NCBI GenBank assembly: GCA_005776585.1
Contig: SXOX01000162.1
Location: 25,587 to 89,586, forward strand
Source: Pseudomonadota bacterium
GTDB lineage: Bacteria; Myxococcota_A; UBA9042; GCA-2863065
Length of the DNA: 64,000 nt
Reading direction: 5' to 3'
The position numbers and the translations under genes are program-made. The stretch's first letter is position 1; each line of letters begins with the position of its first letter. Shown piece by piece: positions 45,608 through 54,968 of this stretch. The notes under the pieces are model-generated. The model was not told where the DNA came from, did not search any database, and saw nothing but the letters and a program-made list of their open reading frames with translations.

Positions 45608-45667
45608 GCGCGCCCCCGTGGACGTTTCAACCGCGGCCCTGGCGGGTCGCCGACAATAGAGGCAGTC

Positions 45668-46201
45668 ATGGCACTAGCAACGGTCATCTGGAGCACGGCG
45701 CGCTTTCAGCTCTACGTCCCGGCACTCGCGGCGGGCGAGGTCTATCGGTGGGCGCCGCCTGCCGAGCGCATCCCGGACCTTCTGAACTACGCGACCGTCG
45801 ACCTCACGACGCTCATCGTCTCGGTGACCGGCATCGGGAACGTCACGATTCGGTACCGGGTCGGTACGACGGACCAGCTGCGGCTCAATGACGACGGGTC
45901 GCTCAATCTGCTCAACAACGGCACAGTCACCGGCAGTTCCAATGGTCCCGTGACGGATCTCGATGACGGCGGCGTCATCATCGAGGGGACGGGGGCTCAG
46001 GAGCTGCCTCACTATCACCGTCTCGTGGCCACGGCCAACAGCGGCTTGTGGTTCAGCGACTCGCCGCCAGAGGGTGCGGTCGCGCCCGCATCACGCTACG
46101 TCATCCCGTGGTTCGAGTTCACCGCCGGCACCGGCGGCAGCTCGGCTGCCTCGTGCTGGCTGAACTTCGAATCCCACGTGATCGCCAGGAACCCGGCGTA
46201 G
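45668..46201 (+). CDS. Small beta-rich protein, paralogue 3
   Basis: 177 residues, GAGG before ATG 45668. No signal peptide. Begins ALATVIWSTARFQLYVPALA; a central strand block reads TLIVSVTGIGNVTIRYRVGT and LRLNDDGSLNLL, and the end (RYVIPWFEFTAGTGGSS, SCWLNFESHVIARNPA) is the same VIAR-type terminus as in the two preceding genes. More diverged than paralogues 1 and 2. A single C-terminal Cys. Role unknown; the context suggests an oligomeric beta-sandwich component. Confidence 0.7.
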   Translation: MALATVIWSTARFQLYVPALAAGEVYRWAPPAERIPDLLNYATVDLTTLIVSVTGIGNVTIRYRVGTTDQLRLNDDGSLNLLNNGTVTGSSNGPVTDLDDGGVIIEGTGAQELPHYHRLVATANSGLWFSDSPPEGAVAPASRYVIPWFEFTAGTGGSSAASCWLNFESHVIARNPA

Positions 46202-46243
46202 CAACCAACGGATCCAGACCCTACGGGGAGACGAAACGACTCG

Positions 46244-46783
46244 ATGATCACAAGAATGCTGTACACAGATTCGGATCTGGACACGCCCGGGCCATCGGGG
46301 GTTCCCACAGCCCGGCTGAAGCGGTACAAGTTCAACGTGATGCGGTGGATCGAGTCTCAGGCGCTGCGCGGCAAGGTTAGGTCCGGCTTCCTTCAGAACT
46401 TCACTCAGACCGACCGCGGCACCGTCGCCAGGTCGGTCCAGGCCGCCGTAAATGAACTGGTTGCGGGGCTCGATGCGCTCCCGCCCGCAGTTCGTTTGCG
46501 CCTGGGTGGACCAACGGTCGTCCTCTACTTTCCGCGCGGCGCCACTCATGTGTACTACGTCGATGGGAACCACCGGCAGGCGATGTGGCGTCTGCATCCG
46601 GGACTTCGAGTCCATGTCCTGCCGGGGGACAGCGCCACCCCGCTGCGGGCTACCATCATCGCCGCCAGTGGCAGGACGGGCCGCCTCCGCCTGAAATTCG
46701 ATGCGGCCATCCCTGGAGGCAACGGCACAGCCACCATTCAGCCGATCAAGCCCAAGCCTTGGTTCCTGGACAAGGTTGACTGA
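46244..46783 (+). CDS. Short beta-helix-cap protein
   Basis: 179 residues without a signal peptide. After a helical start (RLKRYKFNVMRWIESQALRG, QAAVNELVAGLDALPPAVR) comes VVLYFPRGATHVYYVDGNHR, the same helix-then-strand cap seen in the two large beta-helix proteins downstream (AIDAAAS ... ILLWIPPDG; ALDDLTS ... ALYIPAGTYPI). It ends in a strand block with a GD turn (HVLPGDSATPLRATIIAASG, LRLKFDAAIPGG). It appears to be a cap-plus-tail version lacking the long helix. The stop overlaps the next start (TGATG). Confidence 0.65.
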   Translation: MITRMLYTDSDLDTPGPSGVPTARLKRYKFNVMRWIESQALRGKVRSGFLQNFTQTDRGTVARSVQAAVNELVAGLDALPPAVRLRLGGPTVVLYFPRGATHVYYVDGNHRQAMWRLHPGLRVHVLPGDSATPLRATIIAASGRTGRLRLKFDAAIPGGNGTATIQPIKPKPWFLDKVD

Positions 46784-48816
46784 TGGCCGGACCATTCAGC
46801 TCCGAGACGTTCCAATCCGCCGGCGCTCCGCCGCCAGACATATTTCCGGCGTGGGCCTACCGTCGAGCGAATCGCCTGAACGGGATGCGCTTCATTCCCA
46901 AGCGGTTGTGGGCCCAGATTCTCACGTATCAGTGGCCCGCGTGTGCCGGCGGGGAGGCCATCGTCGAGGATCTGACGGAGTATCTGCAGGCGGCCATTGA
47001 CGCGGCGGCCTCGGTCCCGTGGGAGGAGGCCGCGACATCTCCGCAGCTGCTCGGTCGCGGACGCCGCCCGGAGGCGCCCACGGTCGCGCCCCCCGAGGGT
47101 TTGTTCTGCACGAGGGGGCTCAACACCCGCGGGGTCGTGCGCTTGGAGGGCGCCTGTCGCCGCGGAACGATCCTGCTCTGGATTCCGCCGGACGGCAGCC
47201 AGTTTCGCCACTACGTGCCGACAACGCCTGGCTCCAGCTTGATTGTGGTGGACGAGCCCAACGTGAGCGATTTCAACGCACTGGACGACGCACAGCTCTT
47301 TGAGACACTGCCGCTGGGCGGCGTGCGTCACCTGTCGCTTCTTGGCGCCACCGGCGCCAATCGGCCCGACCACCTGGTGCGGGTGACCAGCGCGCGCCGA
47401 GGCGCCTTTCGCATCGCCGACTGCTGGCTTGCCAACGCGGCGAGTCACGCAGTCCGGCTCGATGGCGGCTGTGAGGCCGTGGCACTCGACGCGGTGGAAT
47501 GCGAGGGCGTCGGCGGGTTCGTCGTCAGCACGTCACCAGGCACGCGGCCTGCCCGGGTCCGCTTCGACTCGTTCAGCTGGCGCGTCAACCACACGGCACT
47601 TAGTGACCTGACGTCAATCGACTATGGACACCTGCTCCATCGAATCGATCCCGAGGAGGAGCTCTCGAAGCAACTCGCCTACGATAAGAAATGGAATCTT
47701 CCGCTCTTTCATGGGATGGGGCTGGTCGAGTTTCAGAACCTCGGCACCGCAAGTGTCTTCATGCGGCACGCCCAGCTCGACGTCACCACGCGCCTCGCGG
47801 GCTCGGGCGAGCTCATCGCACAGCGACACAACTTCCCACTGTCTGTCCGACTCGAGGGCATCACGGGCCGCGTCAGCCGATTCGATTGCGTGACCTGGGT
47901 CGGTTCGGAGCCCGAGGGCACGTCGCGGTCCACGTGCGTCGGCTTCGATCTCGCGGTGCAGAATCTGCCGCTACTGCGCCGCGGCGCCCTGCGTCGGCCT
48001 GTGGGTGCGATGGGCGCGTCCGGTGCGGCAACGCCACTCTCCGACGCCTTGCCCGGACCCAAGACCGACCCGGACGTCGCCGCTATCATCGTCCCCGCCG
48101 ATGGCGCCGGCTTCATCGTCTGCGGACCGCCGAATGAATGGCCGTGGTTGCTCCAGGGGCGCATCTTCCAGTCGGCGGATCTGGCTCAGATGCAGACCTA
48201 CATGGGAGGTCCTGCGGACGACGCCAAAGGTCTTCGACGCGTCCGACACATGGACGTGCTCTGGAACCCGTGGGCATGGAAGAAGGGCCCAAACAACCCG
48301 GTTGCCTGGGTTATCGAGGACCCGAAGGCCAACGGCTGGGAGTACCCCAAGCCCCCGGAAGTGCTGCTTTCCGTCGATGGCCAGCGGAATGGGAATTTCT
48401 CATTTCCGAACCTGGCCGGGGGAAGCGGACCGACCATCTCCGCCGTCGCCGGTACGAACGCAAGCCTACACGTGTCGGAAACCAAGAGTCCTGAGCCCGC
48501 GAAGGCGCTCGCAGTCACCCTCGTCCGCTTCGGTTTGCCGGACACGGTTACTGCAATGAACGTCTCCGGTTCTGATGGCGGCGCACCATGGCCGCCGGCG
48601 CCTGGCGACTTGGTTACACTCGGGGGCATGGCGCTCCTGGCGGCTTCGGGGAAAATTGAGGTGTGCGTTGTCGATGTACTCACACAGCCTGGCCAACTCA
48701 GTCTCACCGCGCGCCCCACCGAGCGGATTCATGTGACATCGGATCTTGTGTCGCCAACCAAACTCATGCCGTCGATCGCGATGAATGCGCCACGGGTGCT
48801 CCGTGTGCTTTTCTAG
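46783..48816 (+). CDS. Signal-less pectate-lyase-3-like beta-helix protein A
   Basis: 677 residues, start coupled to the previous stop (TGATG). The N-terminus lacks a signal peptide. The cap region (DLTEYLQAAIDAAASVP) is followed by short strand-turn rungs (VRLEGACRRGTILLWIPPDG, HLSLLGATGANRPDHLVRVT, FRIADCWLANAASHAVRLDG, VALDAVECEGVGGFVVSTS), as in right-handed beta-helices of tail spikes and pectate lyases. Residues about 320-370 (MRHAQLDVTTRLAGSGELIA, VRLEGITGRVSRFDCVTW) match the other large protein (VHLDVTTWLSVRDG, MRGVTGRVATSQRP). Substrate binding unknown. Confidence 0.7.
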   Translation: MAGPFSSETFQSAGAPPPDIFPAWAYRRANRLNGMRFIPKRLWAQILTYQWPACAGGEAIVEDLTEYLQAAIDAAASVPWEEAATSPQLLGRGRRPEAPTVAPPEGLFCTRGLNTRGVVRLEGACRRGTILLWIPPDGSQFRHYVPTTPGSSLIVVDEPNVSDFNALDDAQLFETLPLGGVRHLSLLGATGANRPDHLVRVTSARRGAFRIADCWLANAASHAVRLDGGCEAVALDAVECEGVGGFVVSTSPGTRPARVRFDSFSWRVNHTALSDLTSIDYGHLLHRIDPEEELSKQLAYDKKWNLPLFHGMGLVEFQNLGTASVFMRHAQLDVTTRLAGSGELIAQRHNFPLSVRLEGITGRVSRFDCVTWVGSEPEGTSRSTCVGFDLAVQNLPLLRRGALRRPVGAMGASGAATPLSDALPGPKTDPDVAAIIVPADGAGFIVCGPPNEWPWLLQGRIFQSADLAQMQTYMGGPADDAKGLRRVRHMDVLWNPWAWKKGPNNPVAWVIEDPKANGWEYPKPPEVLLSVDGQRNGNFSFPNLAGGSGPTISAVAGTNASLHVSETKSPEPAKALAVTLVRFGLPDTVTAMNVSGSDGGAPWPPAPGDLVTLGGMALLAASGKIEVCVVDVLTQPGQLSLTARPTERIHVTSDLVSPTKLMPSIAMNAPRVLRVLF

Positions 48817-48850
48817 CCATCGAACGTGTAATGATTCCTTGCGGTCGAAC

Positions 48851-50017
48851 ATGTGGGTGTGGTTGCTCACAGTGTGCGCCGTCCCGTGGTCTGTGCCCTC
48901 GTGTGCGCTCGAGCCACGCGCACGCGGGCCGGTAGCGAGCCCGCTCGGGTCACAGTCCGGCGGACTGCAATCGGGCAGCAGCCCAGCTTCCGACGGACCA
49001 TCGCTGCTTCTGTTCAGCAGCGGACTCGAGGAACTCTATTGCTGTGATGATCAACAAGCGACCACAGTCGTTTCATTGTCGACTCTAAAATCTCAAACAA
49101 TATACACTGGAATTGATTATTCGGCGGGGGCACTGCTGTGGGAACCAAAGCGAGAGCTTTTGCTGTGGACGGCATTCGGCGATCTCTATGTCGGAAGCGA
49201 CGACAGAACCTCCACTTCGGCAATGACTTGGCCAGGGATCGGGCTCCCGGGTGGCCAACCCTGGACGGGGGTGCCGTTCGGTCTGAACCAGAAGCCGAGC
49301 CCAGCGTGTACGATTCCCCATGAGTCATACTGGGTACTTGCGCGAGACGTGGCAATCCAGGGCACGTGGTGCGCGACCACACCGCTCACGACGGCCGGCA
49401 CGGGTGTGCCAAGCCGAATAACCATGGTTCGCTTCGACTTCAATGCTCGCGACCTATTTGCGGATCGCGACTGTGACCTGCCTGCGGTCCTGTCGGAGTC
49501 ACAGTGGCCCTACCCGTGGTTCTCTGGGATGGAGATCCAGCCTCTGACCCTGACTGCCCGCGTCTACTTTGGCTTCGACGCGCCGAGGCCGCCGCCAGGT
49601 GAGCCGTTGAAGGGCTACCCTGCGTTGCGCCGCTGGGATGTGGACAAGCAGTGTACCTTCACGGAGCTTGCGCCCGTCGCACTCCCGAAGGACACCTGGG
49701 TGCGTCTGAACGCGCTGGCCGTCGCCAAGGACGGACATACGCATCTTCTCGCCGACGAGTCCGCCTCCGGAGACTTCCTGCTGCTCCGCATCACGGAGCC
49801 TGGAGACATCGACAAGCTGTGGAGGGTGCCTTCGACGACCGTGCATCGGGTCAATGACGTAGCCGTTGTGAGCGACGGTCGCCGTTTCCTCGTTGGCGAA
49901 CGGGTCGCCGGTACGCCCCCACATCGAGAAAGAGGCCTCTACCGCATCGAAGACGACGGCAGCGTGACCTATCTGGCGTGCGTCAACGCCACGAAGATCG
50001 TGGATGTGATCCCCTGA
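48851..50017 (+). CDS. Propeller-like lipoprotein partner of protein A
   Basis: 388 residues; ATG 48851 begins a signal (WVWLLTVCAVPWSVPSC) with a plausible lipobox VPSC. The rest is blade-like: SSGLEELYCCDDQQATTVVS, LLWEPKRELLLWTAFGDLYV, RLNALAVAKDGHTHLLADES, HRVNDVAVVSDGRRFLVGER, ending GLYRIEDDGSVTYLACVNAT. A vicinal CC pair is present. It lies 34 nt after beta-helix protein A and 15 nt before protein B, so the cluster alternates helix and lipoprotein. It may anchor the cytoplasmically made helix protein at the membrane. Function unknown. Confidence 0.65.
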   Translation: MWVWLLTVCAVPWSVPSCALEPRARGPVASPLGSQSGGLQSGSSPASDGPSLLLFSSGLEELYCCDDQQATTVVSLSTLKSQTIYTGIDYSAGALLWEPKRELLLWTAFGDLYVGSDDRTSTSAMTWPGIGLPGGQPWTGVPFGLNQKPSPACTIPHESYWVLARDVAIQGTWCATTPLTTAGTGVPSRITMVRFDFNARDLFADRDCDLPAVLSESQWPYPWFSGMEIQPLTLTARVYFGFDAPRPPPGEPLKGYPALRRWDVDKQCTFTELAPVALPKDTWVRLNALAVAKDGHTHLLADESASGDFLLLRITEPGDIDKLWRVPSTTVHRVNDVAVVSDGRRFLVGERVAGTPPHRERGLYRIEDDGSVTYLACVNATKIVDVIP

Positions 50018-50032
50018 CGGAAGGAGGGCCGC

Positions 50033-52207
50033 GTGCCAAATTTGCGAGACCGCGACGTGATCGAGGACACCTATGGCGTCGAGGCCGTGACGGGCTTCGT
50101 CGACACGCTCGGCTACGTGGTGATGGTCAACGTGTTGCGCTACATCGACGATGCGTTGCACTCCGCGATTCGAAACGGGACCTACGACCAGGACCTGACT
50201 CCGGCCTTTCAACGGGCGCTGGACGACCTCACGAGCCGTGTGAACGGCGCAGAGGCGCAGTATCCCTGCGCTCTCTACATTCCCGCAGGGACCTATCCTA
50301 TTCGAGCGCTGTGCTGGAACGGGCGCGTGCACCTCGTGGGCGACGGCCCGGCGGCGACGTTCCTCGTGTACGCACGACCCGGGCCAACTCCGCCGGCACG
50401 CGGCGAAGACGTCCTCATCGCCACCCGCTTCACTGGAGGTGGCGAGCCGCCCCCGAACGCGTCCATCGGCGGCATCGCCGACCTGGCGCTCCTGGGGTTC
50501 GTCCGGCGCAGTGCCGTCGACACGAGCATCTACGGCGACCGGCCAGAGCCGGGCACCGACGAGCCCGAGTTCCGTCCTTGGCACATGGCGCGTCACCTGG
50601 TGGTCTGGCGCGCGGGAATCGACCTCGGCTTTCGCCTGGAGCGCTGCTTGATTGGCCTCTGCCGCTCCGATGCCGTGTTGTTCCTGCGCGGCGCAACGAA
50701 CCTTCACGTCGAGGACGTCACGATCGTGGGTGTGGGCGGCTATGCGTTTACGCTCGTCGCGGGCAGCGAGGGGCAGCCGCTGGTCGACGAGCGACCGTTG
50801 TCCTGCATCAGCTGCGGTGACATGGGGCCGGTGCCCGAGGCGACGCTGGCGCCGATTTCGCCGGAGAAGCCGCCGACCTGGCACGGGCCACTGGAACTGA
50901 GGTCGGCCGAGACCCGGATTGGCGGGGGCCGTCCGAGACCCGGGGGGAGCGAGCTTCCGGCCAGCTTCGTGGGACTGCACTGGAGCAGCGCCTTGCCGGC
51001 CTGGGTCGCTGGCCACGTCGCTGTCGGGCCGTACGCGGAAGCGAGCCAGTTCTTCGGTGCCGGGCTCCTGCGGCTCCACGAGGCCGGGGCCATGAACGTG
51101 GTCGTCGAGGACGTCCACCTGGACGTGACGACCTGGCTGTCCGTCCGCGATGGGCTGGGGCACGCGGTCCCGGAGGACGAGGACCCGCCCAAGACGCACG
51201 CCACGAGCGCAACCATCGTGGAGGTCGAACTCTGGAGCGCAGACCTTGCCCTCGTCATGCGAGGCGTCACGGGCCGCGTCGCAACGAGCCAGCGACCGGT
51301 TCTGGTTCGCGAAGCACTGACCAAGGACGTCGGCAAGCTTGGGCTCCTGGAGATCGACGATGTGATGGTGTCTGGTCTGGGTCCCCGGACGGTCTCCCGG
51401 CCCAAGTCAGGCGACGTGCCGAAGCAGGTCAGCGACTACGATCAGGTGGGAGATCGGGGAGGCTCGGCGATGACGGCTATCGACGAGAATCGGACTCAGC
51501 AGGTGGTCCTGCTCGGCAACCAGCTCGCATCGATCGAAAAGAGCATTGGCTCGATGACGAGTTCGTTCGTGCGTTGGCGACAGGGCGACCGGGCGATCGT
51601 CCGCACGGCCGGGTACCGGGAAGGAGCCGGAAAGCCGATGCTCCCCCTCAACGAGACCCCTGCCCTACCTGAACACTGGGTCCTACAGCAGGTCGCGTGC
51701 AGCGAGATCGTCGAGGACGTCCACGCACGTCCGGCCAAGCTTCCACCCGCGGAGATCAGCGCCGCGGCGGCCTGCAACAATGGCTTCTGGTGCACGGAGT
51801 TCGTGGCTGCGAGTCTGGTCGGCTGCGTCTGGGCCGAGCCGGGCACCGGCGGCCGCCGCGACCTGTTGGCGTTGCCCAGCGTGTTCTCGCCAGAGGTGAC
51901 CCTATTCCCGGAAGACCAGAGGGCGGCGCTGCACGCCGACCAATCGGGCCGCGTCGCTCCTGGAGACAATGTGTGCATCGTGCCGATGAGCGGTGCTGTC
52001 GCCGCGGCCAAAGGGAACAACACCAACTCAGGGCTCGGCCCAGGTCACTGGCATCGGGTGGTGCTCAACGTCGATGTCGTGCGCCGGACGATCCGCCTGG
52101 ATGACGCTATCGCGGCAGGACCTGGTGGGGACTTCGCGCCCGACGCGCGCTTTCGGGTCGTGATCCTCGATCCGCCCACGCGCGGCGTGCTGCGCGCACG
52201 GCCATGA
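50033..52207 (+). CDS. Signal-less pectate-lyase-3-like beta-helix protein B
   Basis: 724 residues; GTG 50033 with GGAGG 7 nt upstream. No signal peptide. The N-terminal cap and first rung match Pectate_lyase_3-type tail-spike proteins: FQRALDDLTSRVNG, then YPCALYIPAGTYPIRALCWN, then GRVHLVGDGPAATFLVYARP. Rungs continue (GGIADLALLGFVRRSAVDTS, LHVEDVTIVGVGGYAFTLVA), with the VHLDVTTW/GVTGRV block shared with protein A. The C-terminal part (about 470-720) has GNNTNSGLGPGHWHRVVLNV and TIRLDDAI, a beta domain like the ends of the two preceding proteins. The stop overlaps the next lipoprotein start (ATGA). Confidence 0.75.
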   Translation: MPNLRDRDVIEDTYGVEAVTGFVDTLGYVVMVNVLRYIDDALHSAIRNGTYDQDLTPAFQRALDDLTSRVNGAEAQYPCALYIPAGTYPIRALCWNGRVHLVGDGPAATFLVYARPGPTPPARGEDVLIATRFTGGGEPPPNASIGGIADLALLGFVRRSAVDTSIYGDRPEPGTDEPEFRPWHMARHLVVWRAGIDLGFRLERCLIGLCRSDAVLFLRGATNLHVEDVTIVGVGGYAFTLVAGSEGQPLVDERPLSCISCGDMGPVPEATLAPISPEKPPTWHGPLELRSAETRIGGGRPRPGGSELPASFVGLHWSSALPAWVAGHVAVGPYAEASQFFGAGLLRLHEAGAMNVVVEDVHLDVTTWLSVRDGLGHAVPEDEDPPKTHATSATIVEVELWSADLALVMRGVTGRVATSQRPVLVREALTKDVGKLGLLEIDDVMVSGLGPRTVSRPKSGDVPKQVSDYDQVGDRGGSAMTAIDENRTQQVVLLGNQLASIEKSIGSMTSSFVRWRQGDRAIVRTAGYREGAGKPMLPLNETPALPEHWVLQQVACSEIVEDVHARPAKLPPAEISAAAACNNGFWCTEFVAASLVGCVWAEPGTGGRRDLLALPSVFSPEVTLFPEDQRAALHADQSGRVAPGDNVCIVPMSGAVAAAKGNNTNSGLGPGHWHRVVLNVDVVRRTIRLDDAIAAGPGGDFAPDARFRVVILDPPTRGVLRARP

Positions 52208-53379
52208 TCGGCCTGTTCAGGCGGGCGACGCTGCTGGTCGCCTTGGCGGCCGTTGGCGCGGGGTGCCGCAAGGAGTCGCCAACCGAACCCGAGGATCTCG
52301 GTCCGGTCGTGCCGTGCCCGACGGAGCCAACGCTCGGAGAGAATCCGGAGGGCGAGCATACCCTGATCCTCACGTTCCCCATGGCTCCGGGCGAGCCAGC
52401 GCCCCGCTGGGCGAGCACACGACACTCAGGCCAGGAGTGGCCCGACAAGTACGGGCCGGTGATCCGGACACCCGATGGAGCCGTCCAGCCCCTCATTACC
52501 TACGAGAGCTGGCAGAACGCACGTCACTATACGAACAACTACATCTCGGACTTCGAGTGCTCGACCGCGGAGTGCACCGTCTGGTTTGATGGCGTGGCGG
52601 GTATCGTACGCAGGAGTGTGTTGAATGGCGAATGGGAAATCGACTTTCCGTACATTGATAATGGCTACTGCCACTATACCGACTGCGACAGGTTGGACTG
52701 TGCCAAGAACGTGGAGGAGGTGCGAGCCACGACCGACGACGATGGGCAGGGGGGGACCACGACGACGGTCAACAAGGGGTGCCATCGGTGTCTCTTCGGC
52801 ACGTCGCGATCAACCATCGCCGCCGTGGCCACGGGCAGCCAGCCTCTGGTAACCCTCCGCCGCCGGCCAGACGTAGAACGCCGCTTCTACGCGAGCTGCC
52901 CGTTCGCGGGCATGGGGGTGTACGCCCTCCCGGGCGCGGAGTCGGCCGCGGTCCTCGTTCGCCCTCGGCCCATGAGGGACCCGGTGATCTGGCGCGTCGG
53001 GCTCGTCGGCCACGGCGAGCAGGACAAGCAGCCGCTGCCGGAGCCGTTTCTCAAAGACCCGCTGCCCCCAAAGGCCGTGCCCATCGACCTCCGGCGCGGC
53101 GGCGACGGCCGCGCGCTGGTCGCGGTGCTGATCCCGGACATCCACCGCATTCGCGGCTTCGTCCGCGTCGTCGACGAGACGGGCGCCACGATTCGCGAGT
53201 CACCCGAGGTCCCGGGCTCGGTCGCCGCGGTCGGCGGCGCGAAGAACGGCGACCTCTACGTGGGGACGCACTACGGGCCCATCTGGTGGCTGCCGAACGA
53301 CGGCTCCCAGCGCGTGGTCCCGCTCTCGGGGACCCATCGCGGCCGGGCGTTCACGGCGCGCGTGGTCGTGTACGAGTAG
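52204..53379 (+). CDS. Lipoprotein partner of protein B
   Basis: 391 residues, coupled to protein B by ATGA. The lipoprotein signal is IGLFRRATLLVALAAVGAGC. A Cys-rich middle (FECSTAECTVWFDGVAG, GYCHYTDCDRLDCAKNVEEV, KGCHRCLFGTSRS) contains spaced CxxxC and CHxC patterns that could bind metal but not haem. The C-terminal half is strand-rich (VAVLIPDIHRIRGFVRVVDE, LYVGTHYGPIWWLPNDG), like the last blades of the other lipoprotein. It ends the cluster. Confidence 0.65.
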   Translation: MIGLFRRATLLVALAAVGAGCRKESPTEPEDLGPVVPCPTEPTLGENPEGEHTLILTFPMAPGEPAPRWASTRHSGQEWPDKYGPVIRTPDGAVQPLITYESWQNARHYTNNYISDFECSTAECTVWFDGVAGIVRRSVLNGEWEIDFPYIDNGYCHYTDCDRLDCAKNVEEVRATTDDDGQGGTTTTVNKGCHRCLFGTSRSTIAAVATGSQPLVTLRRRPDVERRFYASCPFAGMGVYALPGAESAAVLVRPRPMRDPVIWRVGLVGHGEQDKQPLPEPFLKDPLPPKAVPIDLRRGGDGRALVAVLIPDIHRIRGFVRVVDETGATIRESPEVPGSVAAVGGAKNGDLYVGTHYGPIWWLPNDGSQRVVPLSGTHRGRAFTARVVVYE

Positions 53380-53422
53380 ACATCGCCGCGTGGTGCGCGA
53401 GGGAATACGCCATCCGGGACCA

Positions 53423-53785
53423 CTACCGGATGCCGAGCTCGGCCTTGACTGAATCCCATGGGACGGGTTCGACGCCCCGAGCCCGCTCGGCCGCGATCTC
53501 CGCAAGCACAGCCGGCAGGCGGGCCTCGTCCTCGCGGTCCTCGGCGACCTCGAGAAGCGCGAGCAGCGCAGTCGGAATGACCGTGACCACAGCGCCACCC
53601 GGAAGCGTCAGGTCGGTCGCAATGTCGTCAGTGAAGGCCAGCATCGCAATCGATGAGAGCGTCACGCTCGAGTCGACGTCGACGACCGTATACCCGCTGG
53701 CCGAGTCGACATCGGACGTGACGGCGAGCCCATGCAGCCTCTCCAATTCCTCGGCGTGGCGAGTCGTGAGCGCGACGTACGGCAA
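53423..53785 (-). CDS. Small acidic protein, possible orphan antitoxin-like
   Basis: 120 residues; the frame allows only a TTG start (53785). The middle has GYTVVDVDSSVTLSSIAMLA and VVTVIPTALLALLEV. The C-terminus (VLAEIAAERARGVEPVPWDS followed by VKAELGIR) resembles the amphipathic PWxxVKxELG ends of RelB-like addiction proteins, but the N-terminus has no DNA-binding fold. It does not look like part of the tail-spike-like cluster, being on the opposite strand. Identity unsure. Confidence 0.45.
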   Translation of the reverse strand: MPYVALTTRHAEELERLHGLAVTSDVDSASGYTVVDVDSSVTLSSIAMLAFTDDIATDLTLPGGAVVTVIPTALLALLEVAEDREDEARLPAVLAEIAAERARGVEPVPWDSVKAELGIR

Positions 53786-53837
53786 GATCCGCGCGGGGCG
53801 TCTGGAAGCGTTCCGCCAGTCCGCGCGTCAGCGCGCC

Positions 53838-54812
53838 TCAGGCCGAGCCCTCGGGTGCCTCCTCAACGGTACGACGCGGCGACCGTCTCCGCGTCGGCGC
53901 GACCGGCGGGGCCTCGACCGGCGCGTCCGCGGCAGCAGCCGTGACCTCCGCAGGTGCCTGGCTCTCGACGCTCGCCTCGGTCTGGCCTGGCGCTGTGCTG
54001 AACGGGCCATCGGAGCTGGCGGCGGCGGCGAGACGCCGCCTCGCGGCGACACGCGCGGCACCGACCCTGGCGACGGCTTGGGCGAGCGCGTCCGAGAGCA
54101 CGGCCCGCTGACGGCGCGTGAGGCGGTCGAGCTGACGCTGGAGGAGGGCCTCGAGCAGCGCTAGGTCGTGCCAGTCCCCGAGGGCGTCCTGCAGGGCGAT
54201 CGTGTGCTCGATGAGCCCGGGCCACGTGCCACCCAGGGCCGGCTCGAGCAGCTCGAGCGCGTAGCGGAGCCGCTTCACGTCGATTCGAAGCGCGTGTAGC
54301 TCCGCCTCGACGGTCGCCTCCTCGGCCAGGCACGGGAGCCGCGACGCCACCGCGTCGAGACGCCGCGCGACGACCGCCAGGGCGCGCTCGCCAGCTTTCT
54401 TTCCTCGCCACGCGATCTCGAGCGCCTTGCGCGCCCCGGCCTCGAGCCGCGCACCGGATGGCGACTGGAGGCGTCCCACGCGTCTCTCCGCGGCGCGCCG
54501 CCTCCGCGCGACGTACTCCATCGCGTGCTCGATTGCAGCCTGCTCGATCGGCGTGTCGCTGGTCGCGTGCAACCGCTCCAGTCCCGCCTGGTGCACGTCG
54601 AGCTCTCGGATGCGCCCGAAGCGCCGCCGAATGATCGACAGCGGCTCCGTCTGCGACTCTCGGGCGCGCTTCCCCGAGAGCTCGGACAGCACGCCGAAGA
54701 CGGCCCGAAGCCGCCGGCAAGCGACGCGCGCTCGATGCACTGCGACGGCGTCGGCCGGGGCCGACTCTAGCGCCTCCCGAAGCTGCTCGGCACGAGCGCG
54801 CACGAGCGCCAT
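53838..54812 (-). CDS. CHAD domain protein
   Basis: 324 residues from ATG 54812; an upstream TTG (54866) would add 18. A helical CHAD domain is recognised by its conserved basic patches: VHRARVACRRLRAVFGVLSE, RRRFGRIRELDVHQAGLERL, LRIDVKRLRYALELLEPALG and LQDALGDWHDLALLEALLQR, the last two being the usual polyphosphate-binding blocks. A Pro/Ala-rich C-terminal tail ends RRSPRRTVEEAPEGSA. CHAD proteins coat polyphosphate granules or bind them; no CYTH partner is adjacent. Confidence 0.85.
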   Translation of the reverse strand: MALVRARAEQLREALESAPADAVAVHRARVACRRLRAVFGVLSELSGKRARESQTEPLSIIRRRFGRIRELDVHQAGLERLHATSDTPIEQAAIEHAMEYVARRRRAAERRVGRLQSPSGARLEAGARKALEIAWRGKKAGERALAVVARRLDAVASRLPCLAEEATVEAELHALRIDVKRLRYALELLEPALGGTWPGLIEHTIALQDALGDWHDLALLEALLQRQLDRLTRRQRAVLSDALAQAVARVGAARVAARRRLAAAASSDGPFSTAPGQTEASVESQAPAEVTAAAADAPVEAPPVAPTRRRSPRRTVEEAPEGSA

Positions 54813-54968
54813 GACGTGGTCGGGGACACGGGTCGCAGCAGGTGGGGGGTCTCGATGGTGTCGCAAGTTTCGACGAACCCGTGTGCTTCAGGCATGGAAC
54901 CTCCAGGTAGCGATCATCGCGCGCCATTGTGTCAGTTCCGTGACGCGCCCGTCGAATGGCTGCCGAGT

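Noticed and set aside
44491..53379. Prophage or contractile injection system
   Set aside because: Tail-spike-like helices are present, but no terminase, capsid, sheath, tube, baseplate, integrase or ATPase gene is visible in the window.
53423..53785. Definite toxin-antitoxin antitoxin
   Set aside because: Only the C-terminal PWxxVKxELG pattern resembles RelB-type proteins; no DNA-binding fold and no toxin neighbour.
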